Assembly (NCBI GenBank): GCA_015062085.1
Contig: SUVI01000170.1
Span: forward strand, 1-7,612
Origin: Planctomycetaceae bacterium
GTDB taxonomy: Bacteria > Planctomycetota > Planctomycetia > Pirellulales > Thermoguttaceae
Reading direction: 5' to 3'
DNA: 7,612 bases
Of the stretch, positions 1 to 6,245 are shown in pieces. The notes below the pieces were generated by a model. It saw only the letters and a program-made list of their open reading frames with translations, searched no databases and was not told the origin of the DNA. Positions within the stretch are counted from its first letter, which is position 1; each line of letters starts with the position of its first letter. The position numbers and the translations under genes were made by a program.

Positions 1-108
1 CGGCTGGAATTCGTTTGGCGTGAAAAGCCCCCTACTCCGGATCCCCTCTCCCTGTTAAAAGTTTTCCTGAAGAGGAACGGAGAGGGGAGTGGACGACCGT
101 TCCAGTAA
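1..108 (+). CDS. Possible 3' end of a rightward gene (partial, function unknown)
   Basis: Frame 1 is open from the first base to a TAA at 106-108 and would encode the last 35 residues of a protein, ending in GSGRPFQ. I see no recognisable domain. Support is modest: codon choice looks ordinary for the window, and the stem-loop at 190-208 has a T run on this strand's 3' side, as expected if a rightward gene ends here. A shorter open frame (frame 2, stopping near 58) and an unstarted leftward frame also cross this stretch, so the choice of frame is tentative. The tract contains a 10-bp inverted repeat (42-51 with 79-88). Confidence 0.3.
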   Translation, partial: RLEFVWREKPPTPDPLSLLKVFLKRNGEGSGRPFQ

Positions 109-182
109 TAAGTTGGCTCCTACTTGGCAGGGGGAAAGATTTTGTTGGCGGACAGTTTCAGATTTAAGAAAATAAGAGAGAT

Positions 183-218
183 AAAAAAAGGAGGATCTTG
201 GATCCTCCGTAATTTTTT
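183..218. terminator. Bidirectional rho-independent terminator
   Basis: A perfect 8-bp stem (GGAGGATC at 190-197, GATCCTCC at 201-208) with a 3-base loop is flanked by seven A's at 183-189 and six T's at 213-218. Read leftward it ends the small gene at 225-446, whose stop is 17 bases away, with an uninterrupted U tract directly after the stem. Read rightward it could stop a gene entering from the left edge. Confidence 0.85.
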
Positions 219-224
219 AGAAGC

Positions 225-446
225 TTAGAATTCTTCTTCGGTCGTGCGATAGCCAGTCAGGCCGCTGTAGTCGCTGCGGTCATCTTCGTGCCACAAAGGG
301 AACCCCATCCGCACACGTTCCGCCAAGACTTTGAGCTTTGCCAGGGAACCGGCCGGCGCGTCCGTTGGTTTGAAATCCGGAGTAATCTGCGGGACAAAAT
401 CTTCATCGTGTCCGCATTCCAGGATCGCATCAAAAACAGTTCGCAT
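225..446 (-). CDS. Small acidic conserved-type hypothetical protein, 73 aa
   Basis: A leftward reading frame of 73 codons from ATG (446) to TAA (225-227). The start is fixed by an excellent Shine-Dalgarno: the leftward strand reads AAAAGGAGGTTAAG directly before the ATG. A near-consensus promoter lies about 130 bp upstream and a perfect-stem terminator just downstream, so this is a complete monocistronic unit. The protein is rich in Asp and Glu, has one Cys (residue 11), and has no signal peptide or membrane segment, so it is probably cytoplasmic. The centre, 'PAGSLAKLKVLAERVRMG' followed by 'FPLWHEDDRSDYSG' (about residues 31-62), resembles a short 'GSPEKIEVLRxRVxxGxPLWHPxD' motif I recall in small planctomycete proteins. 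That resemblance is from memory. The function is unknown. Three overlapping frames here lack comparable start signals and are shadows. Confidence 0.85.
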   Translation of the reverse strand: MRTVFDAILECGHDEDFVPQITPDFKPTDAPAGSLAKLKVLAERVRMGFPLWHEDDRSDYSGLTGYRTTEEEF

Positions 447-581
447 CTTAACCTCCTTTTAATAAAAAATCGATGGTGACAGATGATCGGGCCGTGCCGT
501 AAAAAGTGCACGTTAAAAAAGGATCCGTTGAAGTACTTTCTCTAATGATTTGGAAAACTGTACACCATCCTAACCAAGAAC

Positions 582-610
582 AGTATACCATTAATATCGC
601 GTTTTGTCAA
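582..610 (-). promoter_or_regulatory. Near-consensus sigma-70 promoter of the small acidic gene
   Basis: On the leftward strand, TTGACA (605-610) is followed after exactly 17 bases by TATACT (582-587), with TG one base upstream of the -10 (an extended -10). Transcription would begin near 575, giving a leader of about 130 nt before the ATG at 446. This is the best promoter match in the window. The palindrome AAGTACTT occurs at 609-616, overlapping the -35 edge, and again at 531-538 in the leader. Paired sites like this could bind a regulator. Confidence 0.75.
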
Positions 611-695
611 GTACTTTGCAGAAAAGTGTTTCTGGAAAATAGGAAAATTTTCAAGAGAAAAGGTTTTTGAGGATGGTTTGGAGTGGAAATTCCGA

Positions 696-2123
696 TCATG
701 GCGAGGCGTTTGCCGGCGGGTCGGTGATGGAAACGGAGGGTTTTAGGTAGTTGGAGCTGACCTGTCCGGAGCGCAAGATCCGGCTTTCGCGTAGGAAGAA
801 GCAGAGCGTGAGGATGAATGCGAGCAGGTCTGCGAGCGTGTAGGAGCACCAAACTCCGTTGAGTGGATCCCAACCGAAGAGGGGAAAGAGTTTTGGCAGG
901 ATGAAAAGAGCCGGAATCATGAAGAGGACCTGACGCGAGAGGCTGAGTATCGTGGAGAGGACAGGTTTTCCGATGGTCAGGAACGCCTGGGAAACGATGA
1001 CCTGGAACCCCATGAGGAGTCCCATGCAGAGACTAGCGCGGAGAGCGAGACTTCCGATCGCTTCGAGTTCCGGCGTCAGCTGCGTGAAGAATGCGAGGCT
1101 TTTGAGCGGGAAAATGATGACGATGGAGATCGTGGAGAAACACCAGATCGTCGCGATGAGGATGGCGAGTTTCCAGGCTTTCAGAACGCGGTCAAACTGC
1201 CGTGCACCGAAATTGAAACCGAGGATGGGCTGTGCGCCCTGAAAAATACCGATGACGACCGTGAAAACGACCAGAGCGATGCGGTAATTGATCCCGGAGA
1301 CCGTCAGGGCGGCTTCCTGTCCGTAGTGGGCGAGCTGGATATTCAGAAAGAGTCCCTGGAGGCTGGACGCGCATTGCGCGAGGAATGGGGCCGTGCCGAT
1401 ACTTAGGACTGGAGCGCAGATCTTCCAATCGAGCCGCATGTTTTTCAGCCGGAGCTTCAGGAGGCTGCGCGAACTGGTGAGGAAGCAGAGGATCCAGACC
1501 GTCGTGATGCTCTGAGCCAGCGCGGTCGCCAGAGCGGAACCGGCAACACCTAAGTTGAAAAGTGCGATGAAGATTGGGTTGAAGACGGAATTCAGAAGGA
1601 ATCCGAGCATGATCGAGCACATGGCGATCTTGGGATTTCCCTGAACGCGGATGATGTTATTCAGCCCGAACATGAGAGAGGGAAAGACGCCGCATCCGAT
1701 GGAGATCCAGAGAAATGTTTTCGCCATTTGCTGTACTTCCGGAGAAACGGCGGAATGTTCCACGAAAAGCGTTCCGGGGATCATGATGAGGCACAGCATG
1801 ACGAAATAGAAAAGGAAGATCATGCAGAAGGCGTTTCCGAGAGTCTTTTCTGCTTCATCAAGGCGTCTTTGACCGAGCAGGATGGAAATGTATGAGCAGG
1901 AACCGATCCCGACGAGCATTCCGAAGCCGCTGGAGAAGACGACTAGCGGAAAGACGAGCGAGATCGCCGCGAGTCCTTTTTCGCCGACAAAGTGTCCGAT
2001 GAAGATCGCATCTACAAACGTGTAGAGAACCTGAGCGAGCATTGCCAGCACGGACGGGATACTGTACCGCGCCAGCAGCGTCAGGATCGGGGCAGTGCCC
2101 AATGCTTTGGAGGAATCATTCAT
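696..2123 (-). CDS. MATE-family multidrug/metabolite efflux transporter (MepA-like)
   Basis: Leftward gene for an inner-membrane protein of 475 residues, the usual length for MATE exporters, which expel cationic drugs or metabolites in exchange for Na+ or H+. The sequence shows about twelve hydrophobic segments in two six-helix halves. MATE signatures are present: 'YTFVDAIFIG' (about 34-43) in the first helix pair, 'RVQGNPK' (about 159-165) before an Asn-containing helix, and 'GAQPILGFNFGA' (about 296-307) in the second half, followed by 'IGKP'. Helix 1 follows a short polar N-terminus beginning MNDSSKALG. I chose the ATG at 2123 because MepA-like relatives start like this. An in-frame TTG at 2144 would add seven residues. 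Neither has a Shine-Dalgarno. A 17-bp tandem repeat lies just upstream, and I see no promoter of its own, so it may be co-transcribed with the ThuA gene. No terminator is evident after the stop. The substrate cannot be predicted. Confidence 0.95.
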   Translation of the reverse strand: MNDSSKALGTAPILTLLARYSIPSVLAMLAQVLYTFVDAIFIGHFVGEKGLAAISLVFPLVVFSSGFGMLVGIGSCSYISILLGQRRLDEAEKTLGNAFCMIFLFYFVMLCLIMIPGTLFVEHSAVSPEVQQMAKTFLWISIGCGVFPSLMFGLNNIIRVQGNPKIAMCSIMLGFLLNSVFNPIFIALFNLGVAGSALATALAQSITTVWILCFLTSSRSLLKLRLKNMRLDWKICAPVLSIGTAPFLAQCASSLQGLFLNIQLAHYGQEAALTVSGINYRIALVVFTVVIGIFQGAQPILGFNFGARQFDRVLKAWKLAILIATIWCFSTISIVIIFPLKSLAFFTQLTPELEAIGSLALRASLCMGLLMGFQVIVSQAFLTIGKPVLSTILSLSRQVLFMIPALFILPKLFPLFGWDPLNGVWCSYTLADLLAFILTLCFFLRESRILRSGQVSSNYLKPSVSITDPPANASP

Positions 2124-2156
2124 CTGGAAAAGGTCGGTTTTCAAAAACGGGAATGG

Positions 2157-2254
2157 GGTTACGGCAGGCCTGGGTTTACGGCAGGCCTGGGTTTACGGCA
2201 GGCCTGGGTTTACGGCAGGCCTGGGTTTACGGCAGGCCTGGGTTTACGGCAGGC
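2157..2254. repeat. 17-bp minisatellite, five full copies plus a partial sixth
   Basis: The core ACGGCAGGCCTGGGTTT recurs with exact 17-base spacing, starting at 2161, 2178, 2195, 2212 and 2229. A truncated copy at 2246 diverges after nine bases. The copies are identical, which suggests recent expansion or homogenisation. Each holds the 8-bp palindrome CAGGCCTG, so neighbouring copies can pair into GC-rich hairpins with a 9-base loop. The array fills most of the 152-bp gap between the ThuA stop (2276) and the MATE ATG (2123). The period is not a multiple of three, so the rightward reading frames crossing it are repeat artefacts, not genes. Confidence 0.97.
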
Positions 2255-2275
2255 AGGGAAGGCCGGCGGAAGTTT

Positions 2276-3367
2276 TTATGGACGGTGGTAGGATTTTTCC
2301 GGAGTGGGAATGTCTTCCGGAATGGGGATGGTGACGTTTCCCGTCGCAGCCCATTGCGTTCCGCGGATGAACGGGACGATGAACGCGACGCTGCGGCACT
2401 GGTTTCCTGCGTGGCCGTAGAAGATCTGGAAAATACGGCCTTTCCCGTACATGACGGTCATGAGCTGGATCTCCATTCTTCCCGAGCCGCCATCTGCCGC
2501 TGGTGAAGGGGTCGCCGCCAGGATCTGGACGTTGGGGGCATTTTCCGGGACACCGCGAAGGTGAGCGTAGAGTTCGTCAGGGCCATGAAGCATCTGACGC
2601 GGGATCCCGCGCATGATCGGGTGATCGGGGGCGCAGGAATGTATCTGATACTCGGTCATGCTGCTGACTGAGCCGGTGGGACCGCTGATCCCGTACTGCA
2701 TTCCGCCGCGTCCCGGCTCCCAGTATCGGTAGGGCCCGTAGGTTTCTGTTCGTCCGTTCCAGGCGGAAACTCCGAGGAGGGGCTGAAATTCCGGCCAGTC
2801 GGCGAACGTGAAGTTTGCGCTGTGGCAGAGGACGAGTCCCTTTCCCTGTGCGACGAATTGCAGAAGTGCTTTGCAGGCGGGATCGGACCATTTTTTCCCG
2901 CAGTAGTTCAGCAGGACGACGTCGAAAGAGGAAAAGTCCGGCTGAAAATTCGTGATGTCTTCCCATTCTGCCGGAGTCGTGACGACCGTGACGTCAAAAA
3001 GCCCGGTTTCTTCCAGCGTTCGCTCCAGAACGGGGGTGGTCTCGCGCCAGTTATGCGTCCCCTGCCCGTCGATGAGCAGTACATTGATGGCACTCAGATC
3101 TGCTTTTCCGGACGTGATCTCCATCATCAGGCCGTCCTGATCCTGAGCGTATGCCGGATGCGGGAAGAAGATCAGGAAAAGGAAAAGGAGAAGGAGAGGG
3201 AAAAGGAAAATGCCCGCTATTGGCCACGCCATTGGATACGCAATGCAGACGGAAGCATTTTTAGGGCGGACGGCGAAAGCCCGCGGAGTCCGAAGCGTGG
3301 ACGGCGGAAGGGCATTTGGCTGTTGAAAATTTTTAAGGACCGGAGGTTTCATAGAACGGTTCTCCAT
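2276..3367 (-). CDS. Secreted ThuA-domain protein (trehalose-utilisation-like)
   Basis: Leftward gene of 363 codons. ThuA domains have a class-I glutamine amidotransferase-like fold and are linked to sugar use; the reaction is generally unproven. The domain runs from about residue 93 to 335: 'DGQGTHNW' (100-107), 'GKGLVLCHSANFTFADW' (175-191), 'DHPI' (248-251), 'DELY' (264-267), 'GRIFQIFYGHA' (310-320), ending with 'GTQWAATGNVTIPIP'. A long leucine/phenylalanine-rich stretch (about 52-69) followed by PAYA and QDQ looks like a signal peptide cut near residue 74, so it is probably exported. The polar stretch before it is unusually long. The ATG at 3367 has no ribosome-binding site, whereas the in-frame ATG at 3352 has GGAGAA seven bases upstream and is the better start. 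The ATG at residue 47 would give a classical short signal peptide. The MATE gene follows downstream. The promoter is at 3394-3421. Confidence 0.9.
   Translation of the reverse strand: MENRSMKPPVLKNFQQPNALPPSTLRTPRAFAVRPKNASVCIAYPMAWPIAGIFLFPLLLLFLFLIFFPHPAYAQDQDGLMMEITSGKADLSAINVLLIDGQGTHNWRETTPVLERTLEETGLFDVTVVTTPAEWEDITNFQPDFSSFDVVLLNYCGKKWSDPACKALLQFVAQGKGLVLCHSANFTFADWPEFQPLLGVSAWNGRTETYGPYRYWEPGRGGMQYGISGPTGSVSSMTEYQIHSCAPDHPIMRGIPRQMLHGPDELYAHLRGVPENAPNVQILAATPSPAADGGSGRMEIQLMTVMYGKGRIFQIFYGHAGNQCRSVAFIVPFIRGTQWAATGNVTIPIPEDIPTPEKSYHRP
3174..3210. repeat. 37-bp pure purine tract encoding the ThuA signal-peptide core
   Basis: The plus strand is uninterrupted purine here, made of GGAAAA and GGAGAA-like steps. 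On the coding (minus) strand this is CTT/TTC/CTC-rich and encodes the Phe/Leu core of the ThuA protein's hydrophobic segment. Such tracts are slippage-prone, and length changes here would shift the reading frame. Confidence 0.75.
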
Positions 3368-3393
3368 GAAAATAGTTCTGTTTCGCTCATTTT

Positions 3394-3421
3394 ATTTTAG
3401 CACAGATCCATTCAATTTCAA
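3394..3421 (-). promoter_or_regulatory. Probable promoter of the ThuA gene
   Basis: Leftward strand: TTGAAA (3416-3421), a 16-base spacer, then TAAAAT (3394-3399). The expected start is near 3387, about 20 bp before the first candidate ATG and 35 bp before the better supported one. A perfect 12-bp palindrome (AGGAAATTTCCT, 3431-3442) sits ten bases upstream of the -35. This places the ThuA promoter divergent to the nifU promoter within one 264-bp AT-rich gap. Confidence 0.55.
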
Positions 3422-3512
3422 GCCCTTGGAAGGAAATTTCCTGAAATGTTGAAAAAGAACGGTGAAATTTTACCGATTTTATCTTTTCTTTGTTGTGTTT
3501 TTGTGAAAATGT

Positions 3513-3563
3513 CCCAATATTTGGGTATGGGTGTCTTGCTTTTCTACTCATTTTTGGTAAAAT
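3513..3563 (+). promoter_or_regulatory. Probable nifU promoter with an operator-like palindrome
   Basis: TTGCTT (3536-3541), a 16-base spacer and TAAAAT (3558-3563) form a plausible sigma-70 promoter that would start near 3570 and leave a leader of about 60 nt. Ten bases upstream of the -35 lies CCCAATATTTGGG (3513-3525), five-base arms around a 3-base centre, in a position suited to an activator or repressor. I cannot name the regulator. Confidence 0.5.
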
Positions 3564-3631
3564 AAATCACGGTGCTTTTTGTATTCTCGTTATTGGATGA
3601 GAAGTAGGTAAAAAAGAAAAGGGGCGAAACG

Positions 3632-4855
3632 ATGGCCTGGGAATATAGCGAAAAAACAAAGCAGCTTTTTATGGATGCTGTTCATGGCAAACCGGGGACT
3701 CATTTGGGCGAGATCCCGAATGCGGACGGATTTGGCGAACACGGTTCCATTGCGTGCGGCGATTCACTCCGATTCACCTTTCGGGTGGAGAAAAATGGAT
3801 CGGATCCGACGCTGGATAAAATCGTGGAAGCGCGCTATCTGACATTTGGATGCACCTCTGCGATCGCAGCGTCTGAGGCACTTTGCGTCATCTTGGAAGC
3901 GCGGGCCTGCACGCCGATCGAAGCGCTGAAGATCACGAATCAGGACATCGTGGATTTCCTCGAAGGTCTTCCGGATCAGAAGATCCACTGCTCCGTCATG
4001 GGTGCGGAGGCGCTGGAAGCCGCGGTTGCCGACTGGGCGGTGAAACGCGGGGTCGATCTTGCCGGAATGGGGATCCATCTCCAGGAACAGCTCGAAGAGG
4101 AAGAGGAAGGACGCCTGGTCTGCAAGTGCTTCAACATTACGGAGCCGTTCCTTCGCCGAAAGATCAAGGAACTGAATCTGCGGACGACAGCGCAGGTCAC
4201 TGCTGCACTGAAAGCGGGCGGTGCGTGCCAGAACTGCCTTCATGCCCCCGGCGGGATCCAGGATATTTTGGATGACGTTTGGGCTGCCGAACGGCTTGGA
4301 GGCCAGAATGCACAGCCGGCGGTCGGGTACGTTCCTGCTCCCGTTCCGGTTTCTGAAACCGCAGCTCCCCAGCTCGTGCAGATCGATGGACACACTGTCT
4401 CCGGAAATGGAAATGCCGTCGCTTCTGGAAATGCCGTCGCTTCTGGAAATGCCGTCGCTTCTGGAAATGCCGTCACTTCTGGAAATGCCGTCACATCTGG
4501 AAATGCTGCGGTCGGCACATCTTCGGGACTTGGAGACGGCGGTGCGCTTCCGATCTACGGTCAGCCGGCGTTCTCCCCTGCTCCGGTCACGGCTCCCGCT
4601 GCGTCCGGCGGAGCGGCGCTTTCTCCGTACCAGTTCATGAAAAAGATCGAGGAAGTCATCGAAAACATGGTCCGGCCGGTCCTTCTTCGCGACGGCGGGG
4701 ACTGCGCGATCGTGGACATTAAAGGGAATCTCGTTTACGTGGAACTGCGCGGTGCGTGCGCGAGCTGCTCCAGCGCGAACGTGACGCTCAAAAACCTCGT
4801 CGAAACGACGCTGCGTCAGCAGGTCCAGGAAGACATTCGCGTCATTCAGGTTTGA
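3632..4855 (+). CDS. nifU: Full-length nif-type Fe-S cluster scaffold protein NifU
   Basis: Scaffold on which Fe-S clusters are built from iron and NifS-derived sulfur before transfer to target proteins; cytoplasmic. All three NifU modules are present in 407 residues. The IscU-like N-domain has Cys42 (in CGD, with Asp44), Cys74 and Cys120. The central BFD-like [2Fe-2S] domain has C164-K-C166 and C199-Q-N-C202. The C-terminal NifU domain (about 335-407) has the C376-A-S-C379 pair. This is the same cysteine set as Azotobacter NifU (about 312 aa). The extra length lies mainly between Cys202 and Cys376: a Pro/Ala/Gly/Ser linker holding six SGNAVA-type repeats (about 260-292). The start ATG follows AAGGGG at a 7-8 base spacing. 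A promoter is proposed at 3536-3563. nifS lies 101 bp downstream, behind a hairpin. No nitrogenase genes are nearby, so a general Fe-S role is inferred. Confidence 0.96.
   Translation: MAWEYSEKTKQLFMDAVHGKPGTHLGEIPNADGFGEHGSIACGDSLRFTFRVEKNGSDPTLDKIVEARYLTFGCTSAIAASEALCVILEARACTPIEALKITNQDIVDFLEGLPDQKIHCSVMGAEALEAAVADWAVKRGVDLAGMGIHLQEQLEEEEEGRLVCKCFNITEPFLRRKIKELNLRTTAQVTAALKAGGACQNCLHAPGGIQDILDDVWAAERLGGQNAQPAVGYVPAPVPVSETAAPQLVQIDGHTVSGNGNAVASGNAVASGNAVASGNAVTSGNAVTSGNAAVGTSSGLGDGGALPIYGQPAFSPAPVTAPAASGGAALSPYQFMKKIEEVIENMVRPVLLRDGGDCAIVDIKGNLVYVELRGACASCSSANVTLKNLVETTLRQQVQEDIRVIQV
4403..4510 (+). repeat. 18-bp in-frame minisatellite in the NifU linker
   Basis: GGAAATGCCGTC-type units recur every 18 bases from 4409, 4427, 4445, 4463, 4481 and 4499, preceded by a half copy at 4403. 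Each encodes the hexapeptide SGNAVA or SGNAVT. Copies two to four are nearly identical and the last ones carry single substitutions (GCT to ACT/ACA, GCC to GCT), so decay is at the 3' end. The repeat lengthens the tether between the [2Fe-2S] domain and the C-terminal domain without touching any cysteine. Confidence 0.95.
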
Positions 4856-4879
4856 GTACGGAAGACCATTCAGGTAGGA

Positions 4880-4919
4880 CTGCCGGCACGCAGGATCTTC
4901 ACCGTGCTGGTGGGTTTTT
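4880..4919 (+). terminator. Terminator/attenuator-like hairpin between nifU and nifS
   Basis: CCGGCACG (4883-4890) pairs with CGTGCTGG (4903-4910) over 8 bp with one G-T wobble. The stem can extend to 11 bp (4880-4913) with two more wobbles. The loop is 12 bases and five T's follow at 4915-4919. It lies 25 bp after the nifU stop and 37 bp before nifS. It could reduce, rather than abolish, transcription into nifS, or simply protect the nifU 3' end. The wobble-rich stem makes it weaker than the terminators at 183-218 and 6185-6220. Confidence 0.5.
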
Positions 4920-4956
4920 CTGCCCGGTCTCTTTCGTCCTTTGAGGAGGAATTTTT

Positions 4957-6174
4957 ATGGAAAAATCGATCATTTACGCGGACAATAATGCGACGACTTG
5001 CGTGGCTCCGGAAGTTTTTGAGGCCATGAAACCCTTTTTCGGTCCGGATTACTTCAATGCCAGCTCGATGTATCCGGCAGCGGAACGGGTCTCGAAGGAA
5101 CTGAAACTTGCGCGCGAGAAGGTCGCCGGTTTTTTTAATGCGGATACCGAGAACGAGATCCTCTTCACGTCGTGCGCGACGGAGAGCAACAATCACGTGA
5201 TCTTCGGCACCGCGGCAGCAAATCCGTCCCGCCGGCACATCATCACGACGATGGTCGAGCATCCGGCGGTCCTGATGGTCTGCAAGGAAATGGAACGCCG
5301 CGGATACCGCGTGACTTACCTGCCGGTCGATCGTCAGGGAAATCTGAGCAAAGCGGATTTCGTGCGCGCGCTGGAACCGGGAAATACGCTGCTGGTCACC
5401 ATCATGCACGCGAACAATGAAACGGGCGTGAAGTTTCCGATCCAGGACCTGGCCCGCATCACGAAGGAGACCGATCCGGAGATCCTTTTCCACACCGATG
5501 CGACGCAGTCCGTTTCCAAGATCCCGTTTTCCATGTCCAAAAACGGTCCAAAGACCGGTTTGGCGGCAGACTTTCGCAACATCGATTTCCTTTCCTGCTC
5601 GGGGCACAAATTCCACGCTCCCAAAGGCGTCGGGCTCCTCTACATGCGGCGCGGTTCGCGGATCCGGCCGCTGCTGATCGGCGGGCATCAGGAAGGCGGA
5701 CGGCGCGGCGGAACGGAAAATGCTGCGTACATCGTCGGGACTGCGGTCGCTCTGGAAACGGCGTTCCGCACGCATTTTGAAGATTACGGCAAACTGGCGG
5801 AGATTCAGCGCTACTTTGAGTCCGAACTCATCGCGCGGATCCCTGACGTGGAGATCAACGGCGCCGGCGCGGACCGAATGCCGAATACGACGAACGTTTC
5901 ATGCCATTTCGTGGAAGGGGAAGCGATCCTCTACGAACTGTCCGAGTTCGGCATCTGCGCTTCCAGCGGCTCGGCCTGCACGAGCGGTTCTCTGGAACCC
6001 TCGCACGTTCTGCGTGCCATGAAAGTGCCGTTTACTGCGATGCACGGTTCCACTCGCTTCAGTTTCAGCCGATACAATACGCGGGAGGAAGTGGACCGGA
6101 TCTTGGAAGTTTTCCCGGACATCATCGCACGGCTTCGGGCCATTTCGCCGTTCAGCCGTGAAAATCAGCACTAA
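4957..6174 (+). CDS. nifS: Cysteine desulfurase NifS
   Basis: PLP-dependent enzyme that converts L-cysteine to L-alanine and hands the sulfur, as a persulfide, to NifU. It is a cytoplasmic class-V aminotransferase fold of 405 residues, the normal length. Visible active-site elements are 'ATES' (74-77), His102 in 'VEHPAVL' stacking over the cofactor, 'ANNETG' (152-157), Asp181 in 'HTDATQ', the Schiff-base lysine Lys218 in 'SGHKFHAPKGVG', 'RRGGTEN' (249-255), and the catalytic Cys341 in 'SSGSACTSG'. The sequence matches the NifS/IscS class. About ten extra residues (roughly 193-206, 'SKNGPKTGLAADF') precede the lysine loop. The start has a strong GAGGAGG seven bases upstream. It is expected to be expressed with nifU, although a hairpin intervenes, and it ends at a strong terminator. 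A 301-codon leftward frame on the opposite strand is a shadow. Confidence 0.97.
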   Translation: MEKSIIYADNNATTCVAPEVFEAMKPFFGPDYFNASSMYPAAERVSKELKLAREKVAGFFNADTENEILFTSCATESNNHVIFGTAAANPSRRHIITTMVEHPAVLMVCKEMERRGYRVTYLPVDRQGNLSKADFVRALEPGNTLLVTIMHANNETGVKFPIQDLARITKETDPEILFHTDATQSVSKIPFSMSKNGPKTGLAADFRNIDFLSCSGHKFHAPKGVGLLYMRRGSRIRPLLIGGHQEGGRRGGTENAAYIVGTAVALETAFRTHFEDYGKLAEIQRYFESELIARIPDVEINGAGADRMPNTTNVSCHFVEGEAILYELSEFGICASSGSACTSGSLEPSHVLRAMKVPFTAMHGSTRFSFSRYNTREEVDRILEVFPDIIARLRAISPFSRENQH

Positions 6175-6184
6175 ATTTTGAATC

Positions 6185-6220
6185 GGAAAAGACGGTACTG
6201 CGGGTTCCGTCTTTTCTTTT
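6185..6220 (+). terminator. Rho-independent terminator after nifS
   Basis: A perfect 9-bp stem, AAAAGACGG (6187-6195) with CCGTCTTTT (6207-6215), extends by a G-C and a G-T pair. The loop is 11 bases and the 3' side runs into CTTTT. It begins 10 bases after the nifS stop. Because the downstream gene starts only 26 bp further on, this terminator must leak or that gene must have a promoter I cannot see. Confidence 0.8.
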
Positions 6221-6245
6221 ACCCCCCTTACTGAAGGAGGAGCTT

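Noticed and set aside
42..88. 10-bp inverted repeat at the left edge as a terminator
   Set aside because: The 27-base loop and the absence of a T run on either side make it a poor terminator, and it falls in a possible coding end.
1992..2506. Rightward proteins with repeated 'RQAWVYGRPGFTAG' segments
   Set aside because: They arise because a 17-bp repeat is read through all three frames opposite the ThuA and MATE genes. There is no ribosome-binding site and no known domain.
4870..5775. 301-codon leftward frame opposite nifS
   Set aside because: Arg/Asp-rich composition typical of an antisense frame in a GC-rich gene, whereas nifS on the other strand has all its active-site motifs.
3632..6174. 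Part of a nitrogen-fixation cluster
   Set aside because: No nitrogenase structural or cofactor genes are in the window, and the flanking genes are unrelated.
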